Assembly: GCA_017893485.1 (NCBI GenBank)
Contig: CM030368.1
Coordinates: forward strand, 175,432,004-175,496,003
From: Hemerocallis citrina
Taxonomy: Eukaryota > Streptophyta > Magnoliopsida > Asparagales > Asphodelaceae
Reading direction: 5' to 3'
DNA: 64,000 nucleotides
Shown here: piece by piece, positions 12,320-24,678 of the stretch
Layout of the letters: the number at the start of each line of letters is the position of its first letter
Position numbering within the stretch: the first letter of the stretch is position 1
Position numbers and translations under genes: made by a program
The notes under the pieces: generated by a model
Seen by the model: only the letters and a program-made list of their open reading frames with translations
What the model was told of the DNA's origin: nothing
Database searches by the model: none

Positions 12320-13065
12320 TTGTTATCACCAATTGACTGGGATTATTGCGATCCCGAGAAACCACCGACCCTTATGTATCGAATACCGCCACAAAATGTA
12401 TGTCTACCTGTAGGCGCTACTCAGTTGGTTCTCCCTGTACACCAGCATATATCCGATCAGTATTGGGCCAGAGTTTCGACAGGGGCTATCATGAAAAAAT
12501 TGCATGTGGCAAATATTGATTTTATAGGACCAGCTAGCATTAGTGATTCGACTGCTCAACAACCATTTCCATCTCCTCCAAATTGGGCATCGGCTGAATA
12601 TACAACACAATCACCCCTTGAACGTCCTATAGGGTACGACCAGTGCGTAGTGGATTTGCCACTTCTTACCGGCCACACTTACGAGAAGTTTCCCTCAGGA
12701 ATCTTTCAAGTTTGAACCGTGGGGTGCACTATCTTATGTTAGTATACTTACTACATTAAAAAATACATTAATTATGATATACTCACATTTAATATTTCTT
12801 TTAGCCGGAGGAATTCTACAGATGTTGCGCGGAACTAACTAATACTGCGGCACAGCTCCGGCAAATTATTCTTTTAGAAACAGTGTTAAGAGACTATGTT
12901 CCTATTCAAGTTATCACTCGTAAGAGATCTATTTCTGGTGACCGACCATCATCATCTTGCCGACGGGGATTACAGAGGAACATTGATTATAGTAGTGCTG
13001 GTACTTCGGGACAAACACCAGAATTTGGGTCATGTACACAAAATACGACAGATGGGATGAAATGA
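12320..13065 (+). pseudogene. Unrecognised two-exon coding fragment
   Basis: An open frame from 12320 to about 12711 has ordinary protein-like composition (Pro-rich start, IPPQNVCLPVG, then KLHVANIDFIGP). A short AT-rich stretch follows with a possible donor at the CAA/GTTTGA junction, then an acceptor ending 'ttcttttag' near 12804. A second open segment (FYRCCAELTNT...LRDYVPIQVITRK, then Ser-rich) ends with a stop at 13063-13065. No domain is recognised. The left side abuts unit X and the right side a copia-like LTR, so the 5' part is missing or displaced. No ATG supports the start; the frame merely begins there. Splicing is inferred from the frame and boundary bases only. Confidence 0.35.
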
Positions 13066-13070
13066 TACCA

Positions 13071-13221
13071 TGTTAGAATTAGAGATGGGAAGAAATGATT
13101 GATTATTTATTGAATAAACTGCGTACAATATGTCACCTATATATAGAAGTGAAGGGAAGACTAAACCAATTTTATTCGATATGGGACTAAACTAATCTCT
13201 CTCACAATATAATATCTAACA
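13071..13221 (-). mobile_element. Short (151 bp) copia-type LTR
   Basis: Starts TGTTAGAATT and ends TCTAACA. It is followed on the right by 'cccccttttaaactcaag', which on the minus strand is the purine-rich tract expected just before a 3' LTR of Ty1/copia elements. On its left is 'tgatacca', the complement of the TGGTATCA start of the initiator-Met primer-binding site. A 'ctatatatag' motif lies inside. Having primer-site-like sequence on one side and the polypurine tract on the other is odd (see findings). Confidence 0.5.
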
Positions 13222-14894
13222 CCCCCTTTTAAACTCAAGTTGGTTCAAACAATATGAGTTTGAAATATTGATAATGTTCATGTGGCAGGGACAACAAATT
13301 GTGATGCAGGAACGACGCTCAAGTAGATGGCACAGGGAAGGCGCTCGATAGCGCGTGTATTGGGATCTTTTCCTGGACTTGAGCATAGTAGTAGTAGTGG
13401 TGGAAGACAGTAGTAGTGACGCACTATTGGGATCTCCATATCTCGAACTGTGGTGGGATCTCCATATCCCAAACTGTTGCAATCTCACCCCAAACTGAGA
13501 AGTAGTTGTAGTAGTAATGGAAGGAAGCAATGGTGACACGCTGTTGGGATCTCCATATCCAGAACTGTGACGGGATATCTATATCCCGAAATGTTGGGAT
13601 ATCACCCCTGACTTAAGACGTAGTAGTTATAGTGGCGCATTATTAGCACATGTTGGGATCTCACCCCTGACTTGAGACATAGTATTATGTTAAGGAAGGA
13701 AGTAGTTAGTTGTTACTGTTGAAGAGGAGTTGAAGAGGAATTAAAGAGGGTTGTTGCTATTAAAGAGGAGTTGAAGAGGAGTTGTTACTGTTGAAGATAA
13801 GTGGAAGATGGAGTTGAAGAGGGTTGTTGATGTTAAAGAGGAGTTGAAAAGGAAGTTGTTGCTATTGCTGAGAGTTGAAGAGGGAGTTGTGGTAGCCGTT
13901 GAAAGTAATGGGTGATGTCAGAAACTCCCCCTCTCAAACTCACGATGGATTAATCAATGTGAGGTTGTAGCGGTATCTGGATGCGGAAGCGGGACTGTAG
14001 AAGTTGAAGAACCGGCAAGTAATTTTTTTTTTTTTTTTTTTTGAAAAACAAAAAACAGGTTTCGGGTTTTAGTTTTGTGGATTTTGGTATAAGGTTAAAC
14101 GGGTCAGGTTTGAAGTGGGATTTAGGTCGGGTTTGATGTGGGATAATGTGAAGATGAGAAAGAAGCAGATGATGGCTAGGGTTTTGTGGAAAGCAGTCAG
14201 GGCAGTCAGGTTTGGGTGGTAAGCTAGGGTTTTAGCGAGGCTTTCGACGATGGGTATGGGTAGGCAACGGCGGGAATTGAGGCATTTGGGTTTTGAGGTG
14301 GCGACTGGAGTTGGGTTAGAGTAGAGGCGGCTAGGGTTTTGGAATTAGGGCTGAGGGTTGGTTTTCGGGTGCCATCCAGTGTAGAAGAGGAAGGGAAGGT
14401 GTCAGTGTTGTAGTTTGGAGGGTTTGGATTTGGGAGTTGATGAAGGCTTCGGTGTTGTTGTAGTTTGGAGGGTTTGGATTTAGGAAAAGGATCATTTAAG
14501 AGGCGGTGGGTGATGGTGGTTGTTGGCGAGGCAGTGGATGGCGATGTAGGTGTTGCCGATGGTGGGAGATAGAGTTTCGATGAGGTAGTTGTCGGTGATG
14601 GTGGTTGTTGGGTTTCAAGAAATTTTGCAGATGATGGGTTTCGGCGATTTTGGGTGTTTCCGATGTTGGTATTCGTCGGAGTTTGTGTTGCCTTTGTTGA
14701 GAAGGTTGTTGATGATTGCAGTTTGGGTTTTGGGGTCGCCGGAGTTGGGAAGAGGAGGATGCCGCCAGAGAAGTTAGGTTCTTCGAGATTGACGACGGAG
14801 TTGGGTTGAGAGGTGGCCAGAGTTAGAGTTGATGGTGTTGATGGTGTCGGTGGAAGTTAGAGGTTGATGCCGACGAGTTGTTATTGTTGATGGC
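13222..14894 (-). mobile_element. Degraded non-coding interior of a copia-like (LARD-type) element
   Basis: No gene is supported. The stretch has repeats of 'gggatctccatatcc' and 'ctcaccc(c)tgacttgagac' (13.4-13.7 kb), 'gttgaagaggagttgaag' repeats (13.7-13.9 kb), and a second polypurine-like boundary (complement) 'cccctctcaaactcac' at about 13928. An oligo-T tract lies at about 14022-14041, then a G-rich '(g)gctagggttttgg' region. That region continues after S1 at 20071-20240, where 'atggcggctagggttttgg' resumes. Confidence 0.4.
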
Positions 14895-15482
14895 TGTAAT
14901 ATGCCGGACGGATATTACCTTATATAAATTGATATTTTATTATTATTTTATTATTATTTTGTTTTAATTCCAAAATTAGAATATTTTGGTGATTTTCATC
15001 CGGTTTATTCATAGACATTATTTGTACCCAGATATCAGTCAGTACACATCCGTATTGTATCGAATTGATACCGTGATCTTCCGAACTAATAATAAAATTT
15101 ATTTTATTATTATTTCCGAGATTAAATTATTTTTATACGGATTATGCGAAGATTTTCGGTATACAGACATATATGCGCACATACGTGTAGTACGTCGATT
15201 AGTACATTATACAAATTGTGTGTTGTGTATTTTTGGACAACACTTGTCTTTGTTATGACAAAACCTATTAGATTGTTAGGGTTTATAAGTATTTAACCTA
15301 GGTTAAGTATGCATGAAGAGATTAAGGGAACCCTTCTAGAAACCCTCACATAATACCATACTCACATAACACCTCCCCCACCTCACCCCTTCTTCCCCTA
15401 GGTAAGGCCGGCCCCAATTTAGGGGAGGACCCATGTGCATTTTTGTGTGTGCACATTTTTATTTTCCACCCTTTCTCCCACT

Positions 15483-15490
15483 TATAAATA
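15483..15490 (+). promoter_or_regulatory. TATA box of unit S1
   Basis: TATAAATA about 590 bp inside the unit, followed by 'cccccttcctccac'. The equivalent sites are 30911-30918 in S2 and 48905-48912 (minus strand) in S3. Conservation at the same offset in three copies supports a real core promoter. Confidence 0.6.
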
Positions 15491-16439
15491 CCCCCTTCCT
15501 CCACTTTTGTCTCATTTTAGAAAGATCATAAAGAAAGAAAGAAAGAAAGGAAAAGAAAGAGAGAACACCATACTAACTTGAGAGTTTTCCCATTGTAGGT
15601 TTCATAAGGATTCCTAGGAGCTAAGGAGGAGAGTTAGTCTAGTTCTTCCATCAAAGAAAAGAAACAAGGTGAGGGTTTCTCTTTTGTTGTTGTTTGTTTG
15701 TTTGAATTATTGTTTGATGTTTCTTCTTCTTCTTACCTTCCTTGTTTTGTTTTCTTTGGTTCTTTTTGGGATGATTGTTGTGATAGCATTGTTGTATGTG
15801 ATTCTTGATTTGTATGTTTGTAAATGTTAAAAGTAATAAACACATAAAATGAAATGGAAACAAATAAACATAAAGATTAAATCTTTATAGTTGTAGTTGT
15901 TGTTTCATGTTGTTAATTGGACTAAAATGACATAAGGCATATGGACTTGTACATACAACCGTTTGGGGTTGTAGGACTTGATGTGAACTCATGAACAAAG
16001 CATATGAACATTTTTATACAACCATTTTGATTGTAGGACTTGTATTGAACTTGGACTAAAAGATAAGCATATGTTGGTTGAACCAAATGAAGGTTCTTAC
16101 TTTGTTTTTATTATTGATATTTTCTTTTATAATCTTAAGTAAAAAGAACCTAAAATTAGATGTTAGTTTTAATTATGAAAAAGAAACTAATCTAAAATCA
16201 CTAGTTGTAGAATGAATAAAAAGATCTCTTTTTTATGATCACTAGTAATAAATAAATGCTAATAAAGATTAGTAGATATTTAAGTAGTAGTATGTTAAAA
16301 TAAAGTAATAGTAGTATGTTAAAATAAAGTAGTAGTAGTAGTAGTAGATAGTTGTAGATGTTTATGTTATATTCATTTTAAAATAAAGTAGTAGTAGTAG
16401 TAGATAGTTGTAGATGTTTTATGTTATGTTCTTGGTTAA

Positions 16440-17660
16440 AATAAAGTAGTAGTAGTAGTAGAACGTTGTAGGATTTATTCTAAAATTACCTACCATGTTT
16501 AGGAATGATAATACATGCTTAGGATGTTGTAGGATTTATTCTAAAATTACCTACCATGTTTAGGAATGATAATACATGCTTAGGATGTTGTAGGATTTAT
16601 TCTAAAATTACCTACCATGTTTAGGAATGATAATACATGCTTAAAATGTTGTAGGACTTGTTCTAAAATTACCTATCATGTTTAGGAATGATATTTATGC
16701 TTAGGATGTGTAGGATTCATTCTAAAATTACCTATCATGTTTAGGAATGATATTTATGCTTAGGATGTTGTAGGATTCATTCTAAAATTTCCTATCATGT
16801 TTAGGAATGATATTCATGCTTAGAATGTTGTAGGATTAATGCTAAAATTATCTACCATGTTTAGGAGTGATATACATGTTGTAAGATAAATGCTAAAATT
16901 ACTTACCATGTTTAGAAGTATATGTATATATACTTAGGAATGTTGTATGTTCATACTAGTAGTTATCCATGCTTAGTAAGATATTCATGATTAGTAGTTA
17001 TTCATGTTTAATAAGATTCGTGCTTAGATGATTGTAGGAAAGCATATACCATGCTAGATTAATTTATCTATGCTTAGATGATTGTAGGAAAGTAGTATAC
17101 CATGCTAGATTAATTTATCTATGTTTAGATAATTGGTATATCATGCTAGATTAATTTATCCATGCTTACATGCTTGTAGGAAAATTATATACCATGCTAG
17201 TTTAATCTATCTATGCTTAGATGATTGTAGGAAAGTAGTATACCATGGTAGAATAATTTATCTATGCTTAGATAATTGTAGGAAAGTGGTATACCATGCT
17301 AGATTAATTTATCTATACTTAGATGATTGTGGGGAAATAGTATACCATGCTAGATTAATCTATCTATGCTTAGATAATTGTAGGAAAGTGGTATATCATG
17401 CTAGATTAATTTATCTATGCTTAGATGATTGTAGGATTGATGTTAACTAATCTACCATGCTTAGGAATATGGCAAGATTCATGCTTAGGGATTGTTTATG
17501 CTAAAGTTAGTAGAGGATCATGCTTAGTCATTATTCATGCTAAAGATGGTAGACATTTATGCTTAAATAATTGTAGGAACCATGCTTATGGTGTATGCCA
17601 TGTTGTAGGTTTAATATAGAAAAGAACCATGTTTAGGTTGTACATACATGGTAAGAATTA
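16440..17660. repeat. Minisatellite in S1
   Basis: Units of roughly 60 bp built on 'taggaatgata..catgctta' and 'gttgtaggatt'. They become shorter and more diverged to the right ('tagatgattgtaggaaag' with 'taccatgctag'). Open frames across it are by-products of the repeat. Confidence 0.75.
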
Positions 17661-20240
17661 TCATACTATGGTTAGAATGTTGTAGGTATCTACTTGGAAT
17701 ACGTATCATGCTTAGTCGTAGCAATTCTATGTTTATGTTCTACCCATACTAGATCGTAATAGTAGATGTTCTACCAAGTTGTCTTCGTGATTAGATCATA
17801 GTAATTAATCATGCCTAAAGTAATGAAGATCCATGCTTAAGGTGGTAGTAGAGATATATACTCTAGGTAGTAGGTATTCACGCTCAAGTTGTGACTTATG
17901 CTTGACTATAGTAGACTTCACGTTTAGACCATAGTGATTATTCATGCTTAACCTTGATATAAGCACATGCTTAAATCACATTCGTACTTAGGAGTATTGT
18001 GGTGGGTGGTTATGTTATGTACCATAATTAGATTGTTGTAGGAAGATGCTTGCAATTATATGCCATGCTTAAGGTGCTATAGGTTGAAGTAATAAGGATT
18101 TGGGAGACCACTAGTAATAGTTAGTTTGACAAAGATTGTTATGTCGCCTTCGGTTCTTCATTGGTAGAATACCGACCATAGACTATTAGTAGATTCTTCT
18201 GTTGCTTCTAATAATAGGAGATCAAGTTTACTAGTAAGCACATTTGGTTGCTTCTAGGATTGATTACCTGTATGGTTGTTTGCATATGGTTGTGCTCGTA
18301 CGTGGCTCGACTGGCCCGTATGTAGCTGTGGGTCTCTTACGTAGTTTATTTGGCTCGTATGTAGGTTGTTGTCTCGTACGCGGCTCGACCGGCCCGTGCG
18401 TAGCTGTTGGTCTCATACGTAGCTTATTTGGCTGGTATGTACGTTATTGTCTCCTACGAGGCCCGCCTGGCTCGTAGGTAGTTATTGTTTCATACGTAGC
18501 TTATTGGCTCGTATGTGGTTGTTACTCGTGAATAGCTTGTTAGCTAGTACACAGTTCGTTGTGCTCGTCTAGGGTGATATTACCACCCTAAGGGCTATCG
18601 ACCATCAAGACATATGTTTTCTTACCCTAAGGAACTGTGGAGGAGTCACTCCTTGTGTACCGTCGAATCTTAACCAGGGTAGGTTGATCGAGGATCGGAG
18701 TATAGACGGAATCCAAGTTTAGGGAAATGGCATGCACATATATTCGCATTGCCGAGCTCTTGGATCGATAAGCCACGAACCGGATCCTGAAGGGTTCTGG
18801 TAAGTCTAGGTTGAGCAGCTTAATAGAGTTGTCTTGCGAAGTCTAATTTAAGACCTAGCATGTTGTGTTTATAATATTGTCATCCCTAGGATTGTTCGAG
18901 TCAGGGACATCATTAAGGTAGTGACTTATAAAGGTCAGTTTACATAGACCCTTGTCGAAAAGAGAGGAGTTGGTTGTAGGGGGCGCCTTGCGACCAACTT
19001 GTCCCTTGAGGCAGGCCTTAGGTAGTGTTATTGGGTTGCACCTTCCTGTCAAAAGGGATACGTACGATGCCTTCTCACAAGTTGGGGACATGGGTTGCGT
19101 ATCCTGATTGTTAATTCCTGAAGTGCCATGATAAGGCGGGCGGAGCTAGGGGGATGGACCCTCGGAACTCCGTCAGGTCCTATGCCAAGAGGGCGAACAG
19201 GCCATGGACTACGGTCCGACCAGGGGGCGGCAGGGGGCTCCCCTGTTAGCAGTATCCTCGACGGTTCGTCAGGTTTTTGAGTGAGGTTCGGTAAGCCGGA
19301 TAGCAGTGGCAACATGGACACCACTGGCGAACTGCATTAGTGGGACTTGACCACGTCTTCAAGCTCATCAGTCACGTTGTATCTGTCAGGAACAAGTTGT
19401 GTACAATTAAAATTCATAACGCGGGTTCAATCCCTACATATGGAGAAGACGGCTTGAGATGGGGCGCATGTAGTATGGGATGCATGTTGCTTCGGAGACT
19501 CGCTGACATTAGAATAGGAAGCATCCTAGTTCTAGTTAAATATCACATTAGAGTCTAGTCATAGCACTCACGAACACTTAAACTACACCAACACCATTGC
19601 CATGTTTTGTATGTTGTTTAGGAGATTCGCTGCTTTGATATCAGCCTTTAAGCGTCAGTGAATACTGACGTCCCCACTTCAATAGGTACTAGATAGCAGA
19701 AGTACAGGTGCGAGATTCAGGAGGACTCAAGTCAAGGGAAGCAAGGAGTCAGTGTTATGTTTAGTTCCGCTGCAGTATATGTATTGATTATCTATTTGTT
19801 GAGAAGTAATCAAGTGAGAGTTACCAAGTGTTGTTCTTCATTCCTTGTACTCTGATGTAAATTGTTGAAGGTTGTAATACTTGGGATTGTAAAGGTATTA
19901 TTGTAACACTATTGTAATGTATTGCAGTTGTATGACATTCAGACTTGTAATACATTGGGTGTTGAAAATAAAAGTTTTAAATTCTCCTTTTTTTGTGTAT
20001 TGTGACTAACTGAAGAAAAGACCCTGGCTCGTGTCACGGTTTTCCAGTATATGGAAATCGGGGCGCTACAATGGCGGCTAGGGTTTTGGTATAGGTAGGT
20101 GATGACGGCTAAGATTTTTGGATCTTGTTGTTTGATGACGACTAGGTTTTTGGAGACTTGACCGGGAGAGAGATGTTGGGAAGTGGAGTGATTCTGATGA
20201 AGATGAGAATCACTCCACCTCGATAACGAGGATCAAATTT

Positions 20241-20731
20241 GTATAGGCCTTACAGGAAACATGGGATTTTGGTTTAGTTTTCTGAACAACTCTTTTTTTT
20301 ACGCGTACAGATGTAGGAACCATTGCTGTTAATGTCATATTAATTAATTTTGTACTTAGTAATTAATTTTAATGCCTAATGCAATCTTGTTTATTTTACC
20401 TTCTCATGTACTGAAACTTTAATCTCATCATACAAAAGTATCACAACCACCCATTTTAATTTATACTTACCTTACTATTCTGAATGTGGAGATAAAAAAA
20501 TTGTGGTCAAATGATCTTTTCATTTGGCAAACACTTTAAAAAAGATATTCCCTTTCTATAATTTCAATCGGAACAATCACTTCAATAGACTATTGATTAT
20601 TTTGTTTCATATCTAGCTTACTATTGTGAATGTGAAGAGCCACTCTAACACATTCACAGTCTATTTAACAATTAACATCTTCTTTCCTTTTCGGACACAG
20701 AACATAAAATCCACTTCTCTCCTCTTCTCCA
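20241..20731. other. AT-rich spacer before the Harbinger relic
   Basis: No gene is seen. It presumably includes the left flank of the Harbinger element, but I could not find a terminal inverted repeat matching the right side. Confidence 0.3.
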
Positions 20732-21995
20732 ATGGCAACATTCAGCTCATCTTCTAACTCGACTTCATTCAAAGAGTATTGCTAGAATTTTTAATAGCTG
20801 TATGCATTTATTTTCGATGGCAGTTCAACAAAGCCAACATTCAAATCACCGGCGATATATTCGACGTGAAAGAGAAAATGGTGATAGAAGTCTTCAAAGA
20901 GATTATTTGCTGATAATCCTGTTTATGGCGACAATCTATTCCGCCTCCGATTACGTATGCATCGTGGTCTATTCAATCCGATACTAGAAGCTACTGTGAG
21001 TTTTGATCAATATTTTCTTTAATGACAAGATGCGACAAAAGCTTTTGGTTTATCTCCTTATCCAAAAAATTACAGCCAATTACATTGTTTGGTGTACGGA
21101 TCTTCTGCAGATGCAATTGATGAGTACATACGTATCAGAGAGTGCATTGTTCTAAAAAAAGTTCATCGGTTTTGTGTGGCAATTGTCAACATATTTGGGC
21201 CACAATATATGAGACATCCTATTGCTGATGATGTCCAAACGTAACTGGAAGAAAACAAATCTCGGGGGTTTTCAAGGAATGTTAGGTAGTGTAGATTGCA
21301 TACATTAGGCATGAAAAAATTGTCCCGCAGCTTGGCATGGTCAGTATACAGGCCACGTTCGTGAACCTACAATCATTCTCGAAGTAGTGACCTCTTGTGA
21401 TCTTTGGTTCTGACATTCATTCTTTAGAATGCCATGGTACAATAATGATTTAAATATACTTAACCGTTCTTCGTTATTCAATAACATTCTTGATGGGTGT
21501 GCACCACTAGCAGATTTTGTGATTAACAATCACATTATAACGTGTGGTACTATTTAGTGGACGGTATATACCCCCCATTAGCTACTATAATGAAAACTTA
21601 CTCAGCCCCAGATACACAAAAAAAGAAAAAAAATTGCTTAAATGCAAGAAGCTACAAGAAAAGATGTTGAACGAGCTTTTGGAGTCTTACATGCACGATT
21701 TGCAATTGTAAAAGTTCCAACAAGACTTTGGGATGCCGACAGTCTCTCTTATATTATGAAGATATGTATCATATTACACAATATGATTGTTGATGACGAA
21801 CGTGAAGAAGAAATTTGTGACATAGACCAACAAGCTAATTCTACATTGGTCGTACCTAACAGGGCTGGATCAACTGAACGTGCACTTCGAAATGCATGCA
21901 ATGTACAACTATATGATAGACAAAGACATCATGTGCTTCGTCAAGATTTAGTCGAGCATATTTAGAATGAATATGGAGATGATGAGAATTATTAA
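20732..21995 (+). pseudogene. PIF/Harbinger transposase pseudogene (copy 2)
   Basis: Translated fragments match the plant HARBI1/Pong DDE transposase order: a Ser-rich start (ATG at 20732), a basic RRYIRRERE region, a FRLRFRMHRGLF helix block, MLGSVDCIH carrying the first catalytic Asp, the PTIILEV block, and RKDVERAFGVLHARF with the catalytic Glu. The last part (21642-21965) is an intact 107-codon frame ending in the DLVEHI tail. Between are several frameshifts and nonsense codons, many at expected Trp codons (two flank the first catalytic region near 21305). It cannot encode a working enzyme. It faces its ORF1 partner (22430-23805, minus), the same convergent layout as the 57-60 kb copy. 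Family assignment is firm; activity is excluded. Confidence 0.85.
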
Positions 21996-22429
21996 AAAAA
22001 TAATAATAATAAAATAAAATAAAATAAAATTGTGAGGCTCCAACAAGTGTATGACTATAACATATTGTATGTATGTACTTTCAATCAATCAACATTAGTT
22101 TCCATGAAAAGAAAAGCTTTCATAATTTTTTTTAATGTACTAAAAGATGTTAAAATAAAAGACACATGCCACAAACAACAAGGATGAAAGAGAATACACT
22201 AAAAAATAATTTCATTGGGAAACATTATTACAAGAACGAGAAGATAAAATGCAACATGTAAATGAAAATCAAATGCTAAAATAAAATAGATCATCATTCG
22301 GATAGAGTAAGCTAGGAAGAGAATATACTCAACACGTAAATGATCAATATAAAACATGGTACTTTACCCCGAGGTGTAACATCGTTTTATGTTATTTCAT
22401 TTTGTCTACACATGAAATAATAGCGTTGA
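21996..22429. other. AT-rich spacer between convergent Harbinger genes
   Basis: Contains 'aataaaataaaataaaat' simple sequence right after the transposase stop, plausibly its 3' UTR. Nothing else is supported. Confidence 0.4.
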
Positions 22430-23805
22430 GTATCGGGTAAGGTAGTGAAATCCATACTTATTATGCGATCTTCTTCAATTCATTCTTCTAGTTCGTAGTA
22501 TTTCTGTTTCATCGTCATACTCTTTTCCTGCGTCTCTTAATAAAAAAATTTCAAATTTCTTGTCTCTTCAACCATTGCAGCAAAATCAGAGGATTCGGCC
22601 ATTCGTTACCCATTTTTCATCTCTGCTTTTTCAGCCAGGTGGTCGGGAGAGGGGTATAGGAGAATCTACGTCAACCGGTATATCGGATTCCCAATTGATG
22701 GATGTGGGCGAACGTGTTGTACTACTCCTTCACCGGATTGAGAACTTAGAACAGATTCAAAAATGTGGGTTGTATGTAAGGAAAATTTCAATAGATATTT
22801 AAGAATTTTGTAACACTTTGAATTTGAAGGCTTTCCCAACAGTTTACATGTATTCCATTCTTTCATCGAGTACCTATCAAAATTACCAAATAAAATATTT
22901 TAAATTAAGTAAATTTACTTTGCCTAAACAATAAATTCGCATCTCACATAATAATATATACACACCTTATCAGCCTCTGAAAATCCGCTTGCCTCTCTAT
23001 TTGTAATGCCACTCAACTTCGTAATGTACAAAGCTACATCTTTTGAAATTGTTGATAGTCGAGATGAAAGAGAGCCGGCCTTTCTGTCGATTGTAGTTAC
23101 TAAGAGACTAACAAACGTAAGATAAATGTGATCTCAAAACTGTGTTCCGAATTGACCGCTACCGATCAAAGTATCTCTCCTGAAGCGTGGTTTTTGGTGG
23201 GGTGAGCGAGATAGTTGTTTGGTGAGAAATCGCCAGAGATAGCACAATTGTGAGAGGGGTGAAGGTATCCTCTTCACGGCTATCTCTTTGGTAGCGGTTG
23301 TAGGTGCTTTTGGCGCATTTGTTGGATGAGTGGTGGAGATGGTGGGAGGGTGTGGTTGCTTTGCTTGTGCCTTGGTGTCATGAGTCGGCCTGCGGGGCTT
23401 GAGCCCAAAGATGGGGTCCCCCAGCGAGGAGAAGGCAGGGATCGACAGGTGATAAAATCCTGTCAGACTAGTTTCAGGTGGGTGTGCATGTGCTGTGGAG
23501 GCAGTGTACGAAGCTAAATTGACGTACATACAATTTTGCTGGACCGAGCTTGTTTGTCGGCCCACCCTCCAGGGTTGTTGGAGGGTTTTGTTGTTTGTAC
23601 GGATCATGTTACTTCATCTATGTTTTATTTCCTGTCTGTAGGTTGTAATCTGGCCCAGTTATCTAGTTTTGTACCATTAATTTCTTATTAATGAAACAGG
23701 GTGGCCATACTCCACCTTTTCCTTCAAAAAAAAAATCCAGCTTCGAGATAGGATCACATCTTCAATAGCAGTGTATGTTCGGCCTCTAATTGAACGAACG
23801 GCCAT
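22430..23805 (-). pseudogene. Harbinger ORF1 (Myb/SANT-like) pseudogene, copy 2, split by a LINE
   Basis: On the minus strand it starts MAVRSIRGRTYTAIEDV at 23805, as ORF1 of copy 1 does (MASRSARGRSYTTQEDV). The reading is cut at about 23738 by a LINE tail and resumes at about 23165 with a block containing IGSGQFGTQFWDHIY, the Trp-bearing core of the Myb/SANT-like domain. It then reaches a GTGTAT donor near 22965. A second exon holds KAFKF near 22830 and the SDIPVDVDSPI...RPPG segment near 22650-22690. Nonsense codons occur in the second exon. ORF1 proteins of Pong-type elements bind DNA or assist the transposase; this one is dead. The coordinates span the LINE and the intron. Confidence 0.75.
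23170..23737 (+). mobile_element. 5'-truncated LINE tail inside Harbinger ORF1
   Basis: A plus-strand segment of higher GC content than its surroundings ends 'attaatgaaacagggtgg...ccttcaaaaaaaaaa' at 23727-23737, the typical 3' end and A-tail of plant L1-type LINEs. It interrupts an otherwise continuous ORF1 reading frame. No reverse-transcriptase motif is present, so only 3' UTR remains. The left boundary and the target duplication are not resolved. Confidence 0.6.
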
Positions 23806-24673
23806 GATATCGATTAAACAAACACAAAAAATAAAGCTAGAGGAATATGAGAAAAAATTTGGGTGAACAACAGATTGAAGAAGGAATTGTTCTGCTTGAT
23901 ATTGAAGAGGAACAGAGTGTGTATGTAAACATATAGTCAATTGAAATTTGTAGCCGTTGGAGTCTTTGTGAACATTGGAATTGAGAAGAAGGGCATTTAA
24001 GTAATTCAATAAAGTTGAAAAAAATGAAAGGACAGGATATCCTCTGTCCGTCGAGTTTGAGAGGGGAATCTTGTTGGACGAGATATCATTTCCCTTTGCT
24101 TTTTATTTATTTTAAAATTTTGGACGGGATATGATATCTCGTCCGACATCTTTGCTATATCCTCTCTCAGAGTTAGCCGGGAACTGTTCACCTCCAACTC
24201 AAAATATGAAAAAATGGCCATCGACTGCAGCTCATTTTTGGCCAAATTTTGTATTTTTTTGAAAATTGGACAAATACTACAGAAGAATGTTGATGATTGA
24301 ATCGTGAGTGATATGTATCCACAATCACTTCTAACAATAGTGCAATTGTGAATGACCTCTCAACATTTTTTTCTAGTCTCGTGGTGTCTATGTAAGTGTT
24401 AATTCCAAAATGGCACTAGTGCTAAAAATTTAAAAACATTTAGAGGGTAATTTACACGTGTGCGATGCACGTCTTAATAAATATATATTTTTTAAAAGTA
24501 AAAAATTTTAACGTAGTTCGGCCTTGAACATGAAACATTTTTTATATTAGGTATGAACGTGCACGAATTTGTTTGTTTACAAATATTTGTATTTGTTGAA
24601 TTTATTTTGCACATGTACTACATGTATTTGTTTAATTACAAAGTTAGAATTTGTTTGATTAGAAACTCCAATT
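23806..24673. other. Non-coding flank between Harbinger relic and Tat element
   Basis: AT-rich. It probably includes the ORF1 promoter side of the Harbinger copy. A segment at 24285-24350 is similar to 54150-54215 ('gttgatgattgaat' and 'caatcacttctaacaatag'). A CACGTG-like palindrome lies near 24458. No gene is seen. Confidence 0.4.
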
Positions 24674-24678
24674 CTCTC

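Larger units (their letters stand above)
14895..20070 (+). mobile_element. Giant LTR-like unit S1
   Basis: Bounded by TGTAATATGCCGG and GGGGCGCTACA with a perfect ATGGC duplication (14890-14894 and 20071-20075). It is 5176 bp long with no coding potential. Order of internal parts: AT-rich U3-like 5' end; TATAAATA at 15483-15490; a GAAA microsatellite near 15532; a leader; GTA repeats near 16.3 kb; a 'catgctta...gttgtagga' minisatellite (16.44-17.66 kb); 'ctcgtacgtggctcgac' repeats (18.29-18.53 kb); then a more unique 3' third ending in an AATAAA-like region and 'gttttaaattctcc'. S1 and Y share a GC-rich cassette at about 19.13-19.27 kb that S2 and S3 lack. Confidence 0.8.

Noticed and set aside
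23134..23607. 157-codon minus-strand frame
   Set aside because: Mostly antisense of the LINE tail; only its last residues belong to Harbinger ORF1.
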